Below, in pieces: positions 36,501-48,750 of a stretch of DNA of 64,000 bases. The notes under the pieces are model-generated. The model was not told where the DNA came from, made no database searches, and was given only the letters and a program-made list of their open reading frames with translations. Position 1 is the first letter of the stretch. Each line of letters begins with the position of its first letter. The stretch is from Branchiostoma floridae (Eukaryota > Chordata > Leptocardii > Amphioxiformes > Branchiostomatidae), in assembly GCF_000003815.2 (NCBI RefSeq), contig NC_049990.1:4527803-4591802 (forward strand). The letters are read 5' to 3'. The position numbers and the translations under genes are program-made.

Positions 36501-37625
36501 ATGGCTAAGTAACAATGCTTTTAAACTTCTCAATAGCAGCAGAGCTTCAGCTACATTACTAAGCTTATTGTTACTGATATCAATATACTCCATGCTTGGC
36601 GACACCCTTGCCATTTCCAGTACGGGCAACGATTTAATGTTGTTGTTCATAAGCAGCAAAGTAGAAAGGCATGGCAGATAGAAGAGCTCAGCAAGCTGCA
36701 GTGATATCATTCTTTTGCTCATGTTTGCTCCTATCTTGTTATGTGAGAGGTTAACCTCCGATAGGTTACCTAATTCTTTTAAACATTTGGGTACCTCCTG
36801 AAGCAAATTATTAGATAGGTCTAGAAATACTAAAGAGAATGCACTGACCTTCTTTTTTCCAGCAGATGGCTCGAGCCACCTGACTGTCTTGTTATGATTG
36901 CAAGAAAAGGCCTCTAAGTTTTCCATTTCAAGTATTTCATATGGAATCTCTTCAATGCTGTTGTAAGACACATTGAAGTTTTTAACAGATCTGAAGTTAG
37001 TTACATCTCTAAGACCAAGTATGTTATTGTGACTTACGTTAAAGCTCTTTAGACAGGGCTGTGATTCCATAGGCACAGCTTGTATAGTCGACAGGTTGTT
37101 ATGACTAAGGTCAAGAACTTCTAGGTCTTTCAGGTTTTCCAGAGATTGTGGTACAGAATCCAGCTGGCATTTTGACAATTGGAGAGAGTGTATACTGACA
37201 CACTGAAATAAATTTGTCAAGCTAGAATCATCAAGTTCAATGCCTATGATTGTTACGGTTTTCAGTTGTTTGAATTCTTCAATCTCCTCAAAGATCGTTA
37301 GCGAACGATTCTCATCATTTTGTGTGAGCTTGATATGCTCTACGTCAGAGTGTTCTTTGTATTGTTCTCGATGGAAAAGAAAAGTTGATTCGTGGTCATC
37401 ATCACACGAGTCGCTCCTACAAATAGGACATGTTAAGGACTCCTGGTCGTACTGTTGAGGCGATACATCTTCTTGTGTCTGTCTGTTTTGGAACCCCTTT
37501 ACTAAATAGTAGAAGCAGATAGTTACAACTGTTGCCACCAAACATGTCATCAGGATCCATCCTACATGCCCTCCATAGAGCTCTATCACCGCCATTGGGT
37601 TTTCTAAAAGATTGGAAAACTCCAT
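33514..37625 (-). CDS. ROCO family GTPase with membrane anchor, LRRs and death domain (copy A)
   Basis: Two coding exons: 37625-34241 and 34022-33514, joined at G|GTTTGA...CACAG|GT in phase 1 (1297 aa). Order: residues 1-22; a membrane segment about 23-45 (WILMTCLVATVVTICFYYLV) followed by K/R, suggesting N-out/C-in; a Cys/His cluster CPICRSDSC; about 15-18 leucine-rich repeats; ROC GTPase with P-loop GTYEAGKT at about 580, DFAGQE and THID; COR; CPVC...CSLC zinc-ribbon-like; and a death domain (LSDQQLLRVAGKLDKDWESV...GRRATRRRL). Without splicing, the frame stops 16 codons past the donor. ROC-COR cores act as GTP-regulated dimer switches, and death domains recruit signalling partners; a role in immunity or cell death is inference. 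It is MFHAS1/DAPK1-like in parts but a distinct combination. Copy B is 7.5 kb upstream. Confidence 0.9.
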
Positions 37626-37743
37626 CGTACCAAACGGTTTAAGACAAGCTAATTGAAATGAATGACTATGGTTATGTATGATAACTAATGGGACTGAAAG
37701 GCTGTGGTTTGCTCAGTAAGACGCAGAATTGTTCCCTGTTAAC
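37626..37743 (-). other. 5' UTR portion of the ROCO A coding exon
   Basis: The acceptor TTCTTCTGTTGCAG lies at 37744. The following 118 bp up to the ATG are strongly conserved with copy B (48620-48750), including ACAGGGAACAATTCTGCGTC. The conservation and splice signal support a spliced leader exon upstream. Confidence 0.65.
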
Positions 37744-38323
37744 CTGCAACAGAAGAAGCACGGTTTAAAAACATCATGGAAATATAATCAATACAAGTAT
37801 TGCATTATAAACATAAACGTTTTAATATACATGATTTACATACCATTACGTTGTTTTTCATTAAAGGTACCCCTGGACAAAAATCATAGAAATCCATTCT
37901 TTCATTCTCGAATCATCCTGTTTAAAAGAAGTAGTTCTAAAGATCTGCTAGAGGGATAAACCTGTCCAAAACACGAGGTTTTAACACTGAAAGTTCGGCT
38001 ACAGTGCCAAATAATGCCGCCATAGGCTTAAAATCTAATCAATTCTTCAACAGGACAATACATTATACCAAAGTTCATGACAACTCAGCCATAGCTTCTT
38101 GAGTTATTTCAGTCAACCACACACAAACATACAAGCATGTATGCACTCAAACGCTACGACTCAAACGAATAGCTTTCTGGGCAAAGGAAACGCTTTAGAA
38201 ATCAAATTCATGTTGTGGCCACATTAGTCATTAGCGACTGAATGAATCGTCATTGATGATAGTCTAATTCTGGTCTGTCTGGTTCTCTTTGAATTCAACT
38301 GACAATATCCTATTGAACCTTAC

Positions 38324-38430
38324 CTTTGTTTACTCGTCTGGCGATTGTGATAGGTTGTATTGTGTGCCTTTCTTGGAGGCGGTGCCCCTGGTTTCACCTC
38401 GCCTGGGGCACTGTGTCAACATTACACAAC
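38324..38430 (-). other. Candidate noncoding exon of ROCO A
   Basis: On the minus strand, AGACGAGTAAACAAAG|GTAAGG gives a donor at 38324. The upstream ~110 bp match the equivalent stretch of copy B at 49199-49310. A plausible acceptor is TTGACACAG near 38420. It would splice to 37743. Confidence 0.5.
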
Positions 38431-38545
38431 AGCAAGCGTCAGGTCATATGCGCCTCGCCTCATATACAGTAGTTTTCTTTCGCATGACTAACTTCACATT
38501 CCATACAATCTTATTTTGGAGTTCTAGGTGAAGATATATACAAGA

Positions 38546-39945
38546 CTAGAGTTCGGCGACCTCATACCTCCATGAAAATTTAGAGCTTTTGTAAATTTCA
38601 TGCAATTAACATAATTTATGCATGGCGTTCAGCATTGACTAACGTACACATGTCACAATTATAAAATTCCCATTATTAATCATAAAGCAGTTTTGCAATT
38701 TTTACATAAATTATGCAAATAAATTCCTCATTACCATATTTGGTATCTGCTTATATTCCACCTATCATAATTAACATGTGTTACATTTATAAAAGTCCAG
38801 TTATTGAAAACAACGGAATTATACAATTTCCTCATTAATTATGCAAATCAACTCCTCATTTGCATAACATGTATATCATTATGAACATCTTTGCCTAAGG
38901 TACCCGCATGCCTAATGTGATGCCAATCCGTCAATCCTTTCTGCATTTATCCTCTTTGGAATGTCTTGACAAAAATGCCCCTGCAGTTTCTAAATTAAAC
39001 GTTAGGGGGCTGAAACTTGCCCCACTTTGTCATGACACTGAAAGCTATCTACCACCCAAATGTCAAGACCATATCACATCTGGGACAAGAGATACATAGA
39101 AAAAACTGCTATCTGTATCTGTATCTGTATCTATATAGCCGGTATAACCGCCATTCGGCGTAACACACCAGCTTCGCAGGCACGCGGCGCGGCAGCAGCT
39201 GGTTATATTACACTGAACGATCCGTCACACCTAACTTTTGCACATCTAACTGCAAGCGTTCTTTAAAACTATCCAGAGAAGATGCCCCTACTGTACTTGG
39301 TGATAACAAATTCCAATCTACGATAGTTCTGGGAAAATACGAATTTTTGAACACATCAATCCTAGCTTGGAAACTCTGGTACTTGAAGTCATGGCTGTTT
39401 CTTGTTCTTTTTTGAGCTGGTATTAGATACTTATCAGTCGGTACGTCCACCAGCTTATTACAGATATGATAGAATATTCTCATTAATCATGCAAATGAGC
39501 TCCTATTATGCATAATTAGTATTTCATTTTGTACAACATTGTCTACGGTACCTAAATACCAAAAATCATGAAAATCCGTTGTTCCCTTCTTGAGTTATCG
39601 TCTTCAGAAGTTTTTGACAAAAATGCCTCTGCTATCCCCAAACTAGCCGCTAGGGGGCCCAAACTTTTTTCACTTATTCCTTAGCACAAGAGCTATCTAA
39701 CATTCCAAAATCGTGACCATAGCTTGTTCAGAACACGAGATAGGAAAACCGGAAGTTGCGCTGCAGTACCAAGAAAAGCCGCTAGGGGGTCCAAAATCTA
39801 ATCATTTCTAGCTTTCATCACACCTCACCAACACACCAAGTACGAAACCAATCCGCCCAGCCGTTCTTGAGTTATCTTGTTGACAGACAGACAGACACAC
39901 AAACGCAGGGTAAAATATAACCTCCATGACATTTCATGGAGGTAA
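38546..39945 (-). mobile_element. Helentron-like element, copy 2, with nested LINE
   Basis: Same family as 12182-13250 but on the opposite strand. It begins CTAGAGTTCGGCGACCTCAT and ends TTTCATGGAGGTAA. A LINE fragment at 39113-39466 interrupts it; the uninterrupted sequence is seen in copy 3 around 40812. It lies in the proposed 5' UTR intron of ROCO A and has no counterpart in copy B. Confidence 0.65.
39113..39466 (-). mobile_element. LINE fragment: reverse transcriptase C-terminus and (GATACA)n tail
   Basis: The minus strand from about 39463 to 39208 is open and encodes a typical LINE C-terminal stretch (KNSYFPRTIVDWNLLSPSTV then SLDSFKERL), ending in a stop. The 3' untranslated part and TATAGATACAGATACAGA follow. 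It is 5'-truncated, so inactive. The CR1/L2-like family assignment is a guess. Confidence 0.75.
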
Positions 39946-40234
39946 TAAACGTTAAAGTTAGGTTATATAGAAAATAAACTATATGGGCACAAAGAAAATA
40001 CGTAACTATATCGTTTTTACTACATCATGCATACCAAATATTTGTAAGTCCTGCCGTTTTACCCTACATTTGTAGAATCTGGTTCCAAATACCAGTTAAG
40101 CAACCGTCAATGTTCTTGATCGCCTCGTCCTTTTGGTGGATTTGGATATGGTAGTTTGCTTCTCATGAGTGTTTGTTATTCTTTACTCTAGCCAAATCCA
40201 CTATCATTTTGTAAAAGATGAATAAATAAATAAA

Positions 40235-41297
40235 CTAGAGTTCGGCGACCCCATACTTCCATGAAAATTTAGAGCTTTTGTAAATTTCATGCAATTGACT
40301 ACCACATTAACATAATTTATGCATGGCGTTGTTCAGCATTCACTAACGTACACATGTCACAATTATAAAATTCCCATTATTAATCATAAAGCGGTTTTGC
40401 ATTTTTTACATAAATTATGCAAATAAGTTCCTCATTACCATATTTGGTATCTGCTTATATTCCACCTATCATAATTAATATGTGTTACATTTATTGAAGT
40501 CCAGTTATTGAAAACAACGGAATTATACAATTTCCTCATTAATTATGCAAATTAACTCCTCATTTGCATAACATGCATATCATTATGAACATCTTTGCCC
40601 AAGGTACCCGCATGCCTAATATGATGCCAATCTGTCAATACTTTCTGCATTTATCCTCTTTGGAATGTCTTGACAAATATGCCCCTGCAGTTCCCAAATT
40701 AGATGTTAGGGGGCTGAAACTTACCCCACTTTGTCATGACGCTAAAAGCTATCTACCATCCAAATGTCACGACCATATCACGTACGGGACAAGAGATACA
40801 TTGAAAAAACTGCTATGATAGAGTATTCTCATTAATTATGCAAATGTACTCCTATTATGCATAATTAGTATTTTATTTTGTACAACATTGTCTAAGGTAC
40901 CTACATACCAAAAATCATGAAAATCTGTTGTTCCCTTCTTGAGTTATCGTCTTCAGAAGTTTTTGACAAAAATGCCCCTGCTATCCCAAAACTAGCCGCC
41001 AGGGGGCCCAAACTTTTTTCACTTATTCCTGAGCACAAGAGCTATCTAACACCCCAAAATCGTGACCATAACTTGTTCAGAACACGAGATAGCAAAACCG
41101 GAAGTTGCGCTGCAGTACCAAGGGAAGCCGCTAGGGGGCCCAAAATCTAATCATTTCTAGCTTTCATCACATCCCACCAACACACCAAGTATGAAACCAA
41201 TCCGCCCAGCCGTTCTTGAGTTATCTTGTTGACAGACGGACACACACACACACACACAAACGCAGGGTAAAATATAACCTCCATGACATGGAGGTAA
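40235..41297 (-). mobile_element. Helentron-like element, copy 3
   Basis: Close relative of copy 2 without the nested LINE. It runs from CTAGAGTTCGGCGACCCCAT to CATGACATGGAGGTAA. The outer hairpin is slightly shorter (CCTCCATGACATGGAGG). Short open frames inside are not genes. Confidence 0.7.
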
Positions 41298-41502
41298 TAA
41301 GGTACTTGTCATGGTTATGTGCTTCTCTCGATAAGATATAACAAATATTCGACTTCGAAGGTTATACGTGGGAAGATTGTGGACAAATCAAACAGTCTGA
41401 CTCTTTAGTTCAAAGTTTCGGTCCCCTTACTTCCTAATAGTTTCCTCCTACAAAACAGAACGCTTGTTGTGATAAAAAGGATTGATATATTAAAGTTCTT
41501 AC

Positions 41503-41650
41503 CAGGTCGAAGTCGTTGTGAGTGCAGTCAGAGATAGTAGCGGCGAAATGTAGCGGCACAGTGGAATCAGTGCCACGTCGGCAACACCAGCGTCTAGTTT
41601 CGGTACTTCCCGTTTTTTATGGCGGGACTTTCCAGCAGACGCGGAAGGAT
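41503..41650 (-). promoter_or_regulatory. Candidate first exon/promoter region of ROCO A
   Basis: Donor GACCTG|GTAAGAAC at 41503; the same signal is in copy B at 49966. Homology between the copies extends upstream to about 42000 (for example CTTGCCGTGGAGCGATATA at 41810 and 50279). This suggests that the whole 5' region was duplicated with the gene. The transcription start is unknown. Confidence 0.5.
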
Positions 41651-42169
41651 AACAGGGGCTTTCCAGACGACAAAGTAGTCCTTCACTTCGTTGGAGTTGT
41701 AGAGCTCAAATTAAGATACTCAAGGCGGAAATGTTTCCCATGAGTTGCCGTTGATATACTAAAGCATCAAATGGCATCAAGAAGGCCAACCTATTTGATG
41801 AGATTACCTTGCCGTGGAGCGATATAAACAAAATGTCAGCGGTTACGTGGCACACCTGAAAGGTGAAATGTTCTGAAGCCACTAGGCCTTGAGGGGTCAC
41901 GTCATTGTTTTTGCTTTGGGAGGAACCACAGCGGCTGTTGGGGGAAGATGTCATTTTTAGACTAAATTCGCAGTTTACATACATGGATCTTTCTACTCGT
42001 GCATCCATGCTCACAATGAACGCCATGGAACAAGCATTTTGTCAGTGCATCTTTGTGAAACGATTTTCAACCAGACCCCTCCCCCCCCCCCCCGCCATTC
42101 TTCTTGCTACGTCCCTTTGTTTGCAATGCACAATGACGCCTGTCACTGATATTTAGTGCACATGGCTCG

Positions 42170-44300
42170 TTCGCTGTTAGGTGGTATCCAGCGTTATGAG
42201 TGCTGCTGTGGCGATATATATTGTGTAGGTATTACTAAAGGATGTGACAAACAGGTAAAAAAATACAAAAGACAATTGAAAACTTGTTTATTGTGTAACA
42301 GTTGAGCTGGAGAATACATAACACAACATTCTAGTCTTTAAATCCCATCAAGGTACTTTATAGTCTTGTCAAAAAAAGCACTTGTGCATTCCGTTGTCTG
42401 ATTTTTAGTTCTTTCACCATGTTTTAATTTGATGGTTGAGGGATTCAAAGAATATTTGTGACCTATGTGTCAGCTACCTTTTAGATCCTGAGAGACAGCC
42501 ATGCAAACCTGTATAGGCCATTGCCTCTGCATGTACGGCATAACATCGAATACACGAATAAACAAGAATATGTTGAAATAACTCGATTTTTATCAACTCT
42601 ATTGATTTGTAGTCTCTGAAAGCAAGTATCATGTGATATATACATAGCTTTAGTTTGTTAAATATCATCTCAGCTTTATTCACTTTCTTAACCCATTGAA
42701 ATGCAAAGACGAATCCAGAAGATAAACAAAAATAAACATATACTCCCTAGTACTAGTAGTCCTTTATAGCATATGTTGGTAAGGATCAAACAACGGTGGC
42801 AGGGATAAAAAAATCGATTTGGCTCATATTTTGCACAATGATAGTAATTGATTGGTCCACAACCTTTCTAAATAGCTTTCTTTTAGATCAAAATTCATTG
42901 TTGCCATGGTAACGGTGGAAGGCTATGCGTCCACTTTCCAAATGCTTCTGTGTTTCTCTCAGACAATAATGCATGATGCATGTCACTAGTACGGAGGGTG
43001 GTGTCATTTGGGTGCTGCCCAGCTATTAAAATGTCAAGTCTTAGCGGGAACATTTACTGTACTAGCACTAAAGGGTGTTACAAATTATGATTGAAGAGGT
43101 TTCAAAATTGATCGTTTTAGAACAGCTTTCTTTACTACTCGATTTGTTGGGTTCGTTTTCAAGGACCAATAACGCTTCATCCTTTGTAGCAATTGTTTAT
43201 TACATTCTTAAAAATTAGAAGTATAGATAACTAATTTCTTCAATTTTCCAGGTACTTAAAGGTTAGTCATTCATTCATTGATTCACACCAGGGCAACAAA
43301 AGGGTGGCAAGTGGCATATAATGTTATACCAAGCTTTTTTTAATGGTTTATTGAAACACGTTATACCTCGCAGCCAGAGGCTGAATTGCGTATACGGTAC
43401 AAGCGTGGCACAATAACATGCCTCAACTTATCATACACTTTAAAAAATTTTAAGACAATTGGTCTTATTTGGAACATGATTACAATCGACTATTCACATT
43501 ATGGCACAATAATATGTCTCAACTTATCATACACTTTAAAACTTTAAGACAATTGGTCTTACTTGGAACATGATTACAATCAACTATTCACACCGTTAGC
43601 TTATACTTTAATATAATTACAGTAACGATGTATACGTATTACAACTGACACAGAGGGGCGACCTGCTTTGTCGCCTTTGCGCCATACACCTGTTTGTTTA
43701 CATTGTTAGGAATCATAATGTACCTTAAGTTTATACAGTTATCTAATACGGACTTTATACAACAAATCATACAACAACAAGCATGATTCTTTTACATCGT
43801 AACATATATGTAAAACTTTAATGATGTTGGTAAAGAAATGAAGCATTATAATTAGGATGTGTATTAGATATAGAAAACTGTGGGTGATTATTTAATACAT
43901 TTTTTCCTGCATATTTTCAAACCAAGTCATTGACAATTGCTGAACCACAATAAGTTTACCACACGAAAAGTGATAAGGCGTCTATGTTTTATACACTGAC
44001 CGCCCGAGGAGGCCTGCAAGGTACAAACTTGTTGTTGTTTACACACAAATGTATCCAGCAAATGAACTTTGTCAAATACGGTACTCGTGATAGATGACAA
44101 AATAAAGCCATTTGACATCGATAGGACAAATCACAACGTATCTACAGGTAGTGTTTTTAAGACGCTTCAAAAGTCATTATCTACCTCGCTGTACTACCTG
44201 GACAGTGACCAGGTCAATGCTTGTGTATCATTTTTAACTTTTGAAGATTTCTTGGGAAAAACATTTTACGTCAAAGCGGTCACTGAATCATATTGCGAGT
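42170..44300. other. Spacer between ROCO copies, no gene recognised
   Basis: AT-rich sequence with no convincing coding region. It contains a 94-bp tandem duplication (43408-43590) and a poly(C) run just before it (42068-42082). Confidence 0.5.
43408..43590. repeat. Two-copy ~94-bp tandem duplication
   Basis: GGCACAATAACATGCCTCAA and the following ~90 bp recur directly after themselves with about five differences, including the AATTGGTCTTA and GGAACATGATTACAATC phrases. Confidence 0.75.
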
Positions 44301-44310
44301 CAGTGCCCCG

Positions 44311-47300
44311 TCAACCTTCTTCAATTTCTACACGGTAATCGTCCAGAGATGATATTGCGTCATAGTCAACTCCAGCCTCTCGGAGAACAAGTTGCAAGTT
44401 GTGACGGGTCGCGTTCCTCCCCTTCCGGGTTTTCCACGCTGTCAGCATGGCGAGGATCTGTTGCTCTGCACTGTGGGGATGGTCACACTTGAACTTGTAC
44501 ACGTCTGCCTGGGTGAAGCCAAGGTGAATGGCGAGGCTTTCCCACTCTGCACCCAACTTCTGGGCCACGCGTAAGAGCTGTCGGTCGGACACTACATCGG
44601 GCAGCATTTCTTGATGGCAAAACCTGAAAGCTGCGTCCATACGATAAATAAATTTTGTCAGCATCTGACATGCTACTAGTACGTGAGTCCACTTGTTGAT
44701 ACATGAATATCGGTCACTGTGAAGGTTGAAGTGGTATTAAAAGAACGGCCAGATATCTTATAATGCGTCGGAATAATGAAAAACAGTATAATACACGTTA
44801 CTTACCGATATATGCCGCGATATGGTCTGCCAACGTAAGCGGCGGCAATACATCATGTAAATTAACCCTTTCGTTGCAGAAACAGCAGATCACTGTCCGA
44901 TGATGACGGCTGTATCTTCGATGTAGCCATTCCCCAGGAAATGATGGTTGATGGCACTTTGGGCAGGCAGTGAACCGGTCAAATCGGACACCTGTTGTAG
45001 GGAACATTCAGGCATAAGAATAGACTTAACTGCATTTGTGACGATCTTGGAAGCAAAATTACCTTGAATAATTACGAGGAACTTGAATGGTATGTTTGAT
45101 AGGAAATATTGTCATCGAGACTCTAATATCGACAGCTTATGATACAGGTAAAGAGAGGTCGGTCATACGTAATGAGAAATACTAGAAGCTCACACCTGGC
45201 CACTGTTTCAGTAGTTCCTCAATCTCCAAAGTTAGCATTTTCAGCGTACTCCACGAATGATAAATGAGGTCCTCCTCCACGTACGTGTGTGCGTCCTTGC
45301 TCTCTGGTCTCACACTCAGTGAAACCACAAGCCTCTCTGTGCCCTCATTTTCTAAAAGCACGAGCATCCTGTTCTTTTTGTGTTTACACAACGCGCCAGT
45401 GTTCCAATGCAAAACAAAGTGCAGGTTATGTTTTGGGTTGTGTGCTCTTACAGCAAGGCGGGCAAACAGGCCAGGAGGGATGAAAGATGGAAACTGATAC
45501 TGAAGAGATATCACACGACTTCCTCCTGATTCCCATTGGGCCTTAGCCATTTCTCCCAAGTCTTCTTTTAGGTGCCAAGGTAACAGCAGTCTCTCTGGAC
45601 TAGAGGTAGTGCTTTTGGTGTGATTATCATTCTCTTCACGGTCAAGATCATAACAAAGGTCAAACTGCTGCATCAGTTCAATCAGCGTATTGAAAATCAC
45701 ATTGAATGTGCCCTGACGACATTTTTCTTTAATATCCGACCAAAGACACCTGAGCAATTTGGTATGAAGTACTCCTTTCCTGACCAGGTCAATTTTCATC
45801 TTCTGAAATTCAGCTGGTGTTATATCGGCCTCTCTGTAGCAAGAATCAGAGTCGTAGTCAACAACGTCTTCAAAGTTATACCGAATAACCTTCCTGAAAA
45901 TATCTACAAGCGAAGCTGGCTTGAGAAACACGTGGTTTTGTAACGACTCTATCTCTGAATACCACAGAATTTTGCCGGTATCATGGAGATATTGTGCTAC
46001 TGTTTTGATACGAGACTCAGGCTGCAGATTGGGAACATTCTCTTTTAGTAAAGACGTGAACTCATCCCAAGTCATGTAAGGGACGTCTAACTCTTTGCCC
46101 TTTCTATCAACACAAGCTTCAGTGTCCGCCCAAGCCTTTGGAACGAGGCGACCGACTTCAGGGAACAACTCTTTATTTACAGCATAATTGAGGATCACTT
46201 GCTTTAAATACTGGATGCCCTCAAGATTTTTTCCTGAACTTACAGGCACAGGTTTTGGATGTATCAAGGGCCTTTTCTGAAGAAGAGTGTCAATTTGCTT
46301 CTTTCTGTCTATGGCATGTACAGCTTCCTTTGAAATTGTCAATGATTCATCGATACGTTCAAGTTGTTTCTGAAGATCCTTAATACGCCTTCTCTCTTGG
46401 TCTTCCAGCTTCTTAGCCAAATCTTCACATCTTTGTTCTACTTCTTCACTCGATAGTTTATCAATGTGAGTAACAACGGGAATAATGACCGGGTTCCTCA
46501 CTTTCGCTATGATATTTTCCACCCAGTTTCCACACGTGGAATAAAATCTGGCTGACTCGTATTCCTCCAAGTTCACAATCAAAAGGATAAGGGCCTTTGC
46601 ACTCAAAAAGAATTGGTGAGTTATGTAGTATATTTCCTGACCAGCAAAGTCCCATACAGATACAGTAATACCAGGAGTGTTTGGGACTGAAAGATGGAGC
46701 TCAGCTATTTCTATTCCATCTGTTCTTTCCTCAGGTTTAGTCAGACAAGAACGGTTGAGTTTAAAAACCCTAACAAGACTAGTTTTCCCTGCCTCGTAGG
46801 TCCCTAAGAACAGTGTTTTAAGACATTGTGTGATACTGCTGGCCGTTGTCAAGTCTTCGTAGAAAGCTTGTATGGCCTCTAAGCCAGCCTGACATACTTG
46901 TAAAGGAGGATCTACGATAGGATTGTCCTGCACCTGTAGCTTTACATCTTTGGCCATGCCCATGGTAGACTCTGGTATTTCTTTTATTTTGTTGCGTCGT
47001 AAGTCGACCTTCTTTAGTTTTTTCATCTGTATAAGAACTTCTGGGAACTGTGAGAGACCATTTTCTGCTAAAGTGAACTCTTCTATCACAGACGATTCTT
47101 CCTTTCGCAGAGAGCTGACAGTAGTGATCTGATTGTTTGAGACATCTATCACTTTAAGTTCTGGTAGGCCAAATACATGGGAAGGTATCTCCTTCAGCAT
47201 GTTGTGGGACATGTCAAGAAAAGAAAGGCTCTTACAGCTTTTCATGTTTTCACTTAGTGATGTGATTTTGTTTTGCTTCAAACTCAGCTTCTTCAACGAA

Positions 47301-48619
47301 GGAAGAAAGCAAAGAACCAGGGGCAGATCATCTACTTCATTGTTACTCAGATCAATGTCGTACAAAGTAGGAGATAACTTGTTTAGATCCAGGTCGGCTG
47401 GAAGCCTCGTGATTTTGTTACTGCCAAGATACAATGCTCTCAAAGTTGGCATTGATAGTAGAGCTGCGGGTACCTCACCTATCTCATTGTTAATGAGGTC
47501 AATCAACACTATGTTTTGCGAGAGTCTTGTTGTGTCCAATGGCGGCAATGTTTTGATATTGTTGTTACCAAGCCGTAATGTCGACACTGACGGCAGGTAA
47601 AACAGCTCAGAAATTTGCTGACTTACGATTTTGTCGGGGATATTTGCTCCTATCTTGTTATGTGCGAAGTTCACCATCAAAAGGTTCTTTAGTTCTTTTA
47701 CATGTTGGGGAACTTCTGTCAGCAAGTTATTTGACATGTTCAAAGATGTTACAGGAGATGTGTTAGCCTGTCTTTCTTCATTAGGTGGACCAAGCCATCT
47801 TTCTATCTTGTTGTGGCTGCAAGAAAAAATCTCCAAGCTTTCCATTTCAAGTATTTCGTAAGGCACTTGCCCGACATCATTGTACGATACGTCAAAATTT
47901 TGGAGAGCTTGCAGCTTTTTAACAACATCCCCAATGACTGCTATCTTGTTGTGGCTCACATTGAGACTCTTCAGACAGGGAAGTGAACGGATAGGCCTTG
48001 TTGGTAGCGTCGTCAGATTGTTATGACTAAGGTCGAGGATTTCTAGGTCTTTTAAGTTTGCTAGAGAACGTGGTATAGAGGCCAGCTGACAATTTGACAA
48101 TTTGAGGGTCCGAATGGATGTGCATTGGAATAAATTTGACAAGCTGGAATCATCCAGTTTCATCCCTATGATTGTAACAGCTTTCAGTTGCTTGAATTGG
48201 TTTATCTCCTCGAAGACAGTCAGAGATTGGTCTTCTTCCCCTTGCCTTTGTGTTAGATTTATACGTTCCTCATCAACGTGGTCTTTGTATTGTTCTCGAT
48301 GGAAGAGAAAAGTTGACTCGTGGTCATCATTACACGAGTCGCTCTTACAAACAGGACATGTTAAGGACTCCTGGCCGTCCTGTTGAGGCGATACATCTTC
48401 AACAAGAGATGTATCCTCAACCCTAGACTCATCCACCTGACCTGGTTGAGGTAAGGAGTCCCCCTCTTCTGTCTGTCTGTTTTGGAAGCCCTTTACTAGA
48501 TAGTAGAAACAGATAGCTACAACTGTTGCCACCAAACATGTCATCAGGATCCATCCTACATACCCTCCATACAGCTCTATCACCACCATTGGGTTTTCGA
48601 AAAGATTGGAAAACGGCAT
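44311..48619 (-). CDS. ROCO family GTPase with membrane anchor, LRRs and death domain (copy B)
   Basis: Three coding exons: 48619-45196, 44991-44806 and 44630-44311, all phase 1 junctions (1309 aa). The start is set by alignment with copy A (MPFSNLFENP versus MEFSNLLENP); upstream in-frame Met codons are probably untranslated. It has the same order as copy A: membrane segment, CPVCKSDSC cluster, LRRs, ROC (GTYEAGKT at about 605, DFAGQE, THID), COR, CPKC...CCFC zinc-ribbon-like exon, death domain (AQKLGAEWESLAIHLGFTQA...GRNATRHNLQ). The N-terminal linker has an acidic insert (about 20 residues) absent from A. An intron separates the zinc and death exons here but not in A. Reading through the first intron would stop after WPGVSF, removing the zinc and death domains. 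Confidence 0.9.
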
Positions 48620-48750
48620 TGTACCAAACGGTTTGAGACTGAACAAGCTAACTGAAATGATTGACTGAATGGTTATGTATGTCAATAATAACTAACGGGA
48701 CTGAAGGGCTGTGGTTTACTCAGTGAGACGCAGAATTGTTCCCTGTCAAC
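48620..48750 (-). other. 5' UTR portion of the ROCO B coding exon
   Basis: Acceptor TTCTTCTGTTGCAG followed by a leader nearly identical to that of copy A. Confidence 0.65.

Noticed and set aside
47133-47600. 155-codon plus-strand open frame
   Set aside because: Antisense shadow of the leucine-rich repeats of ROCO copy B.
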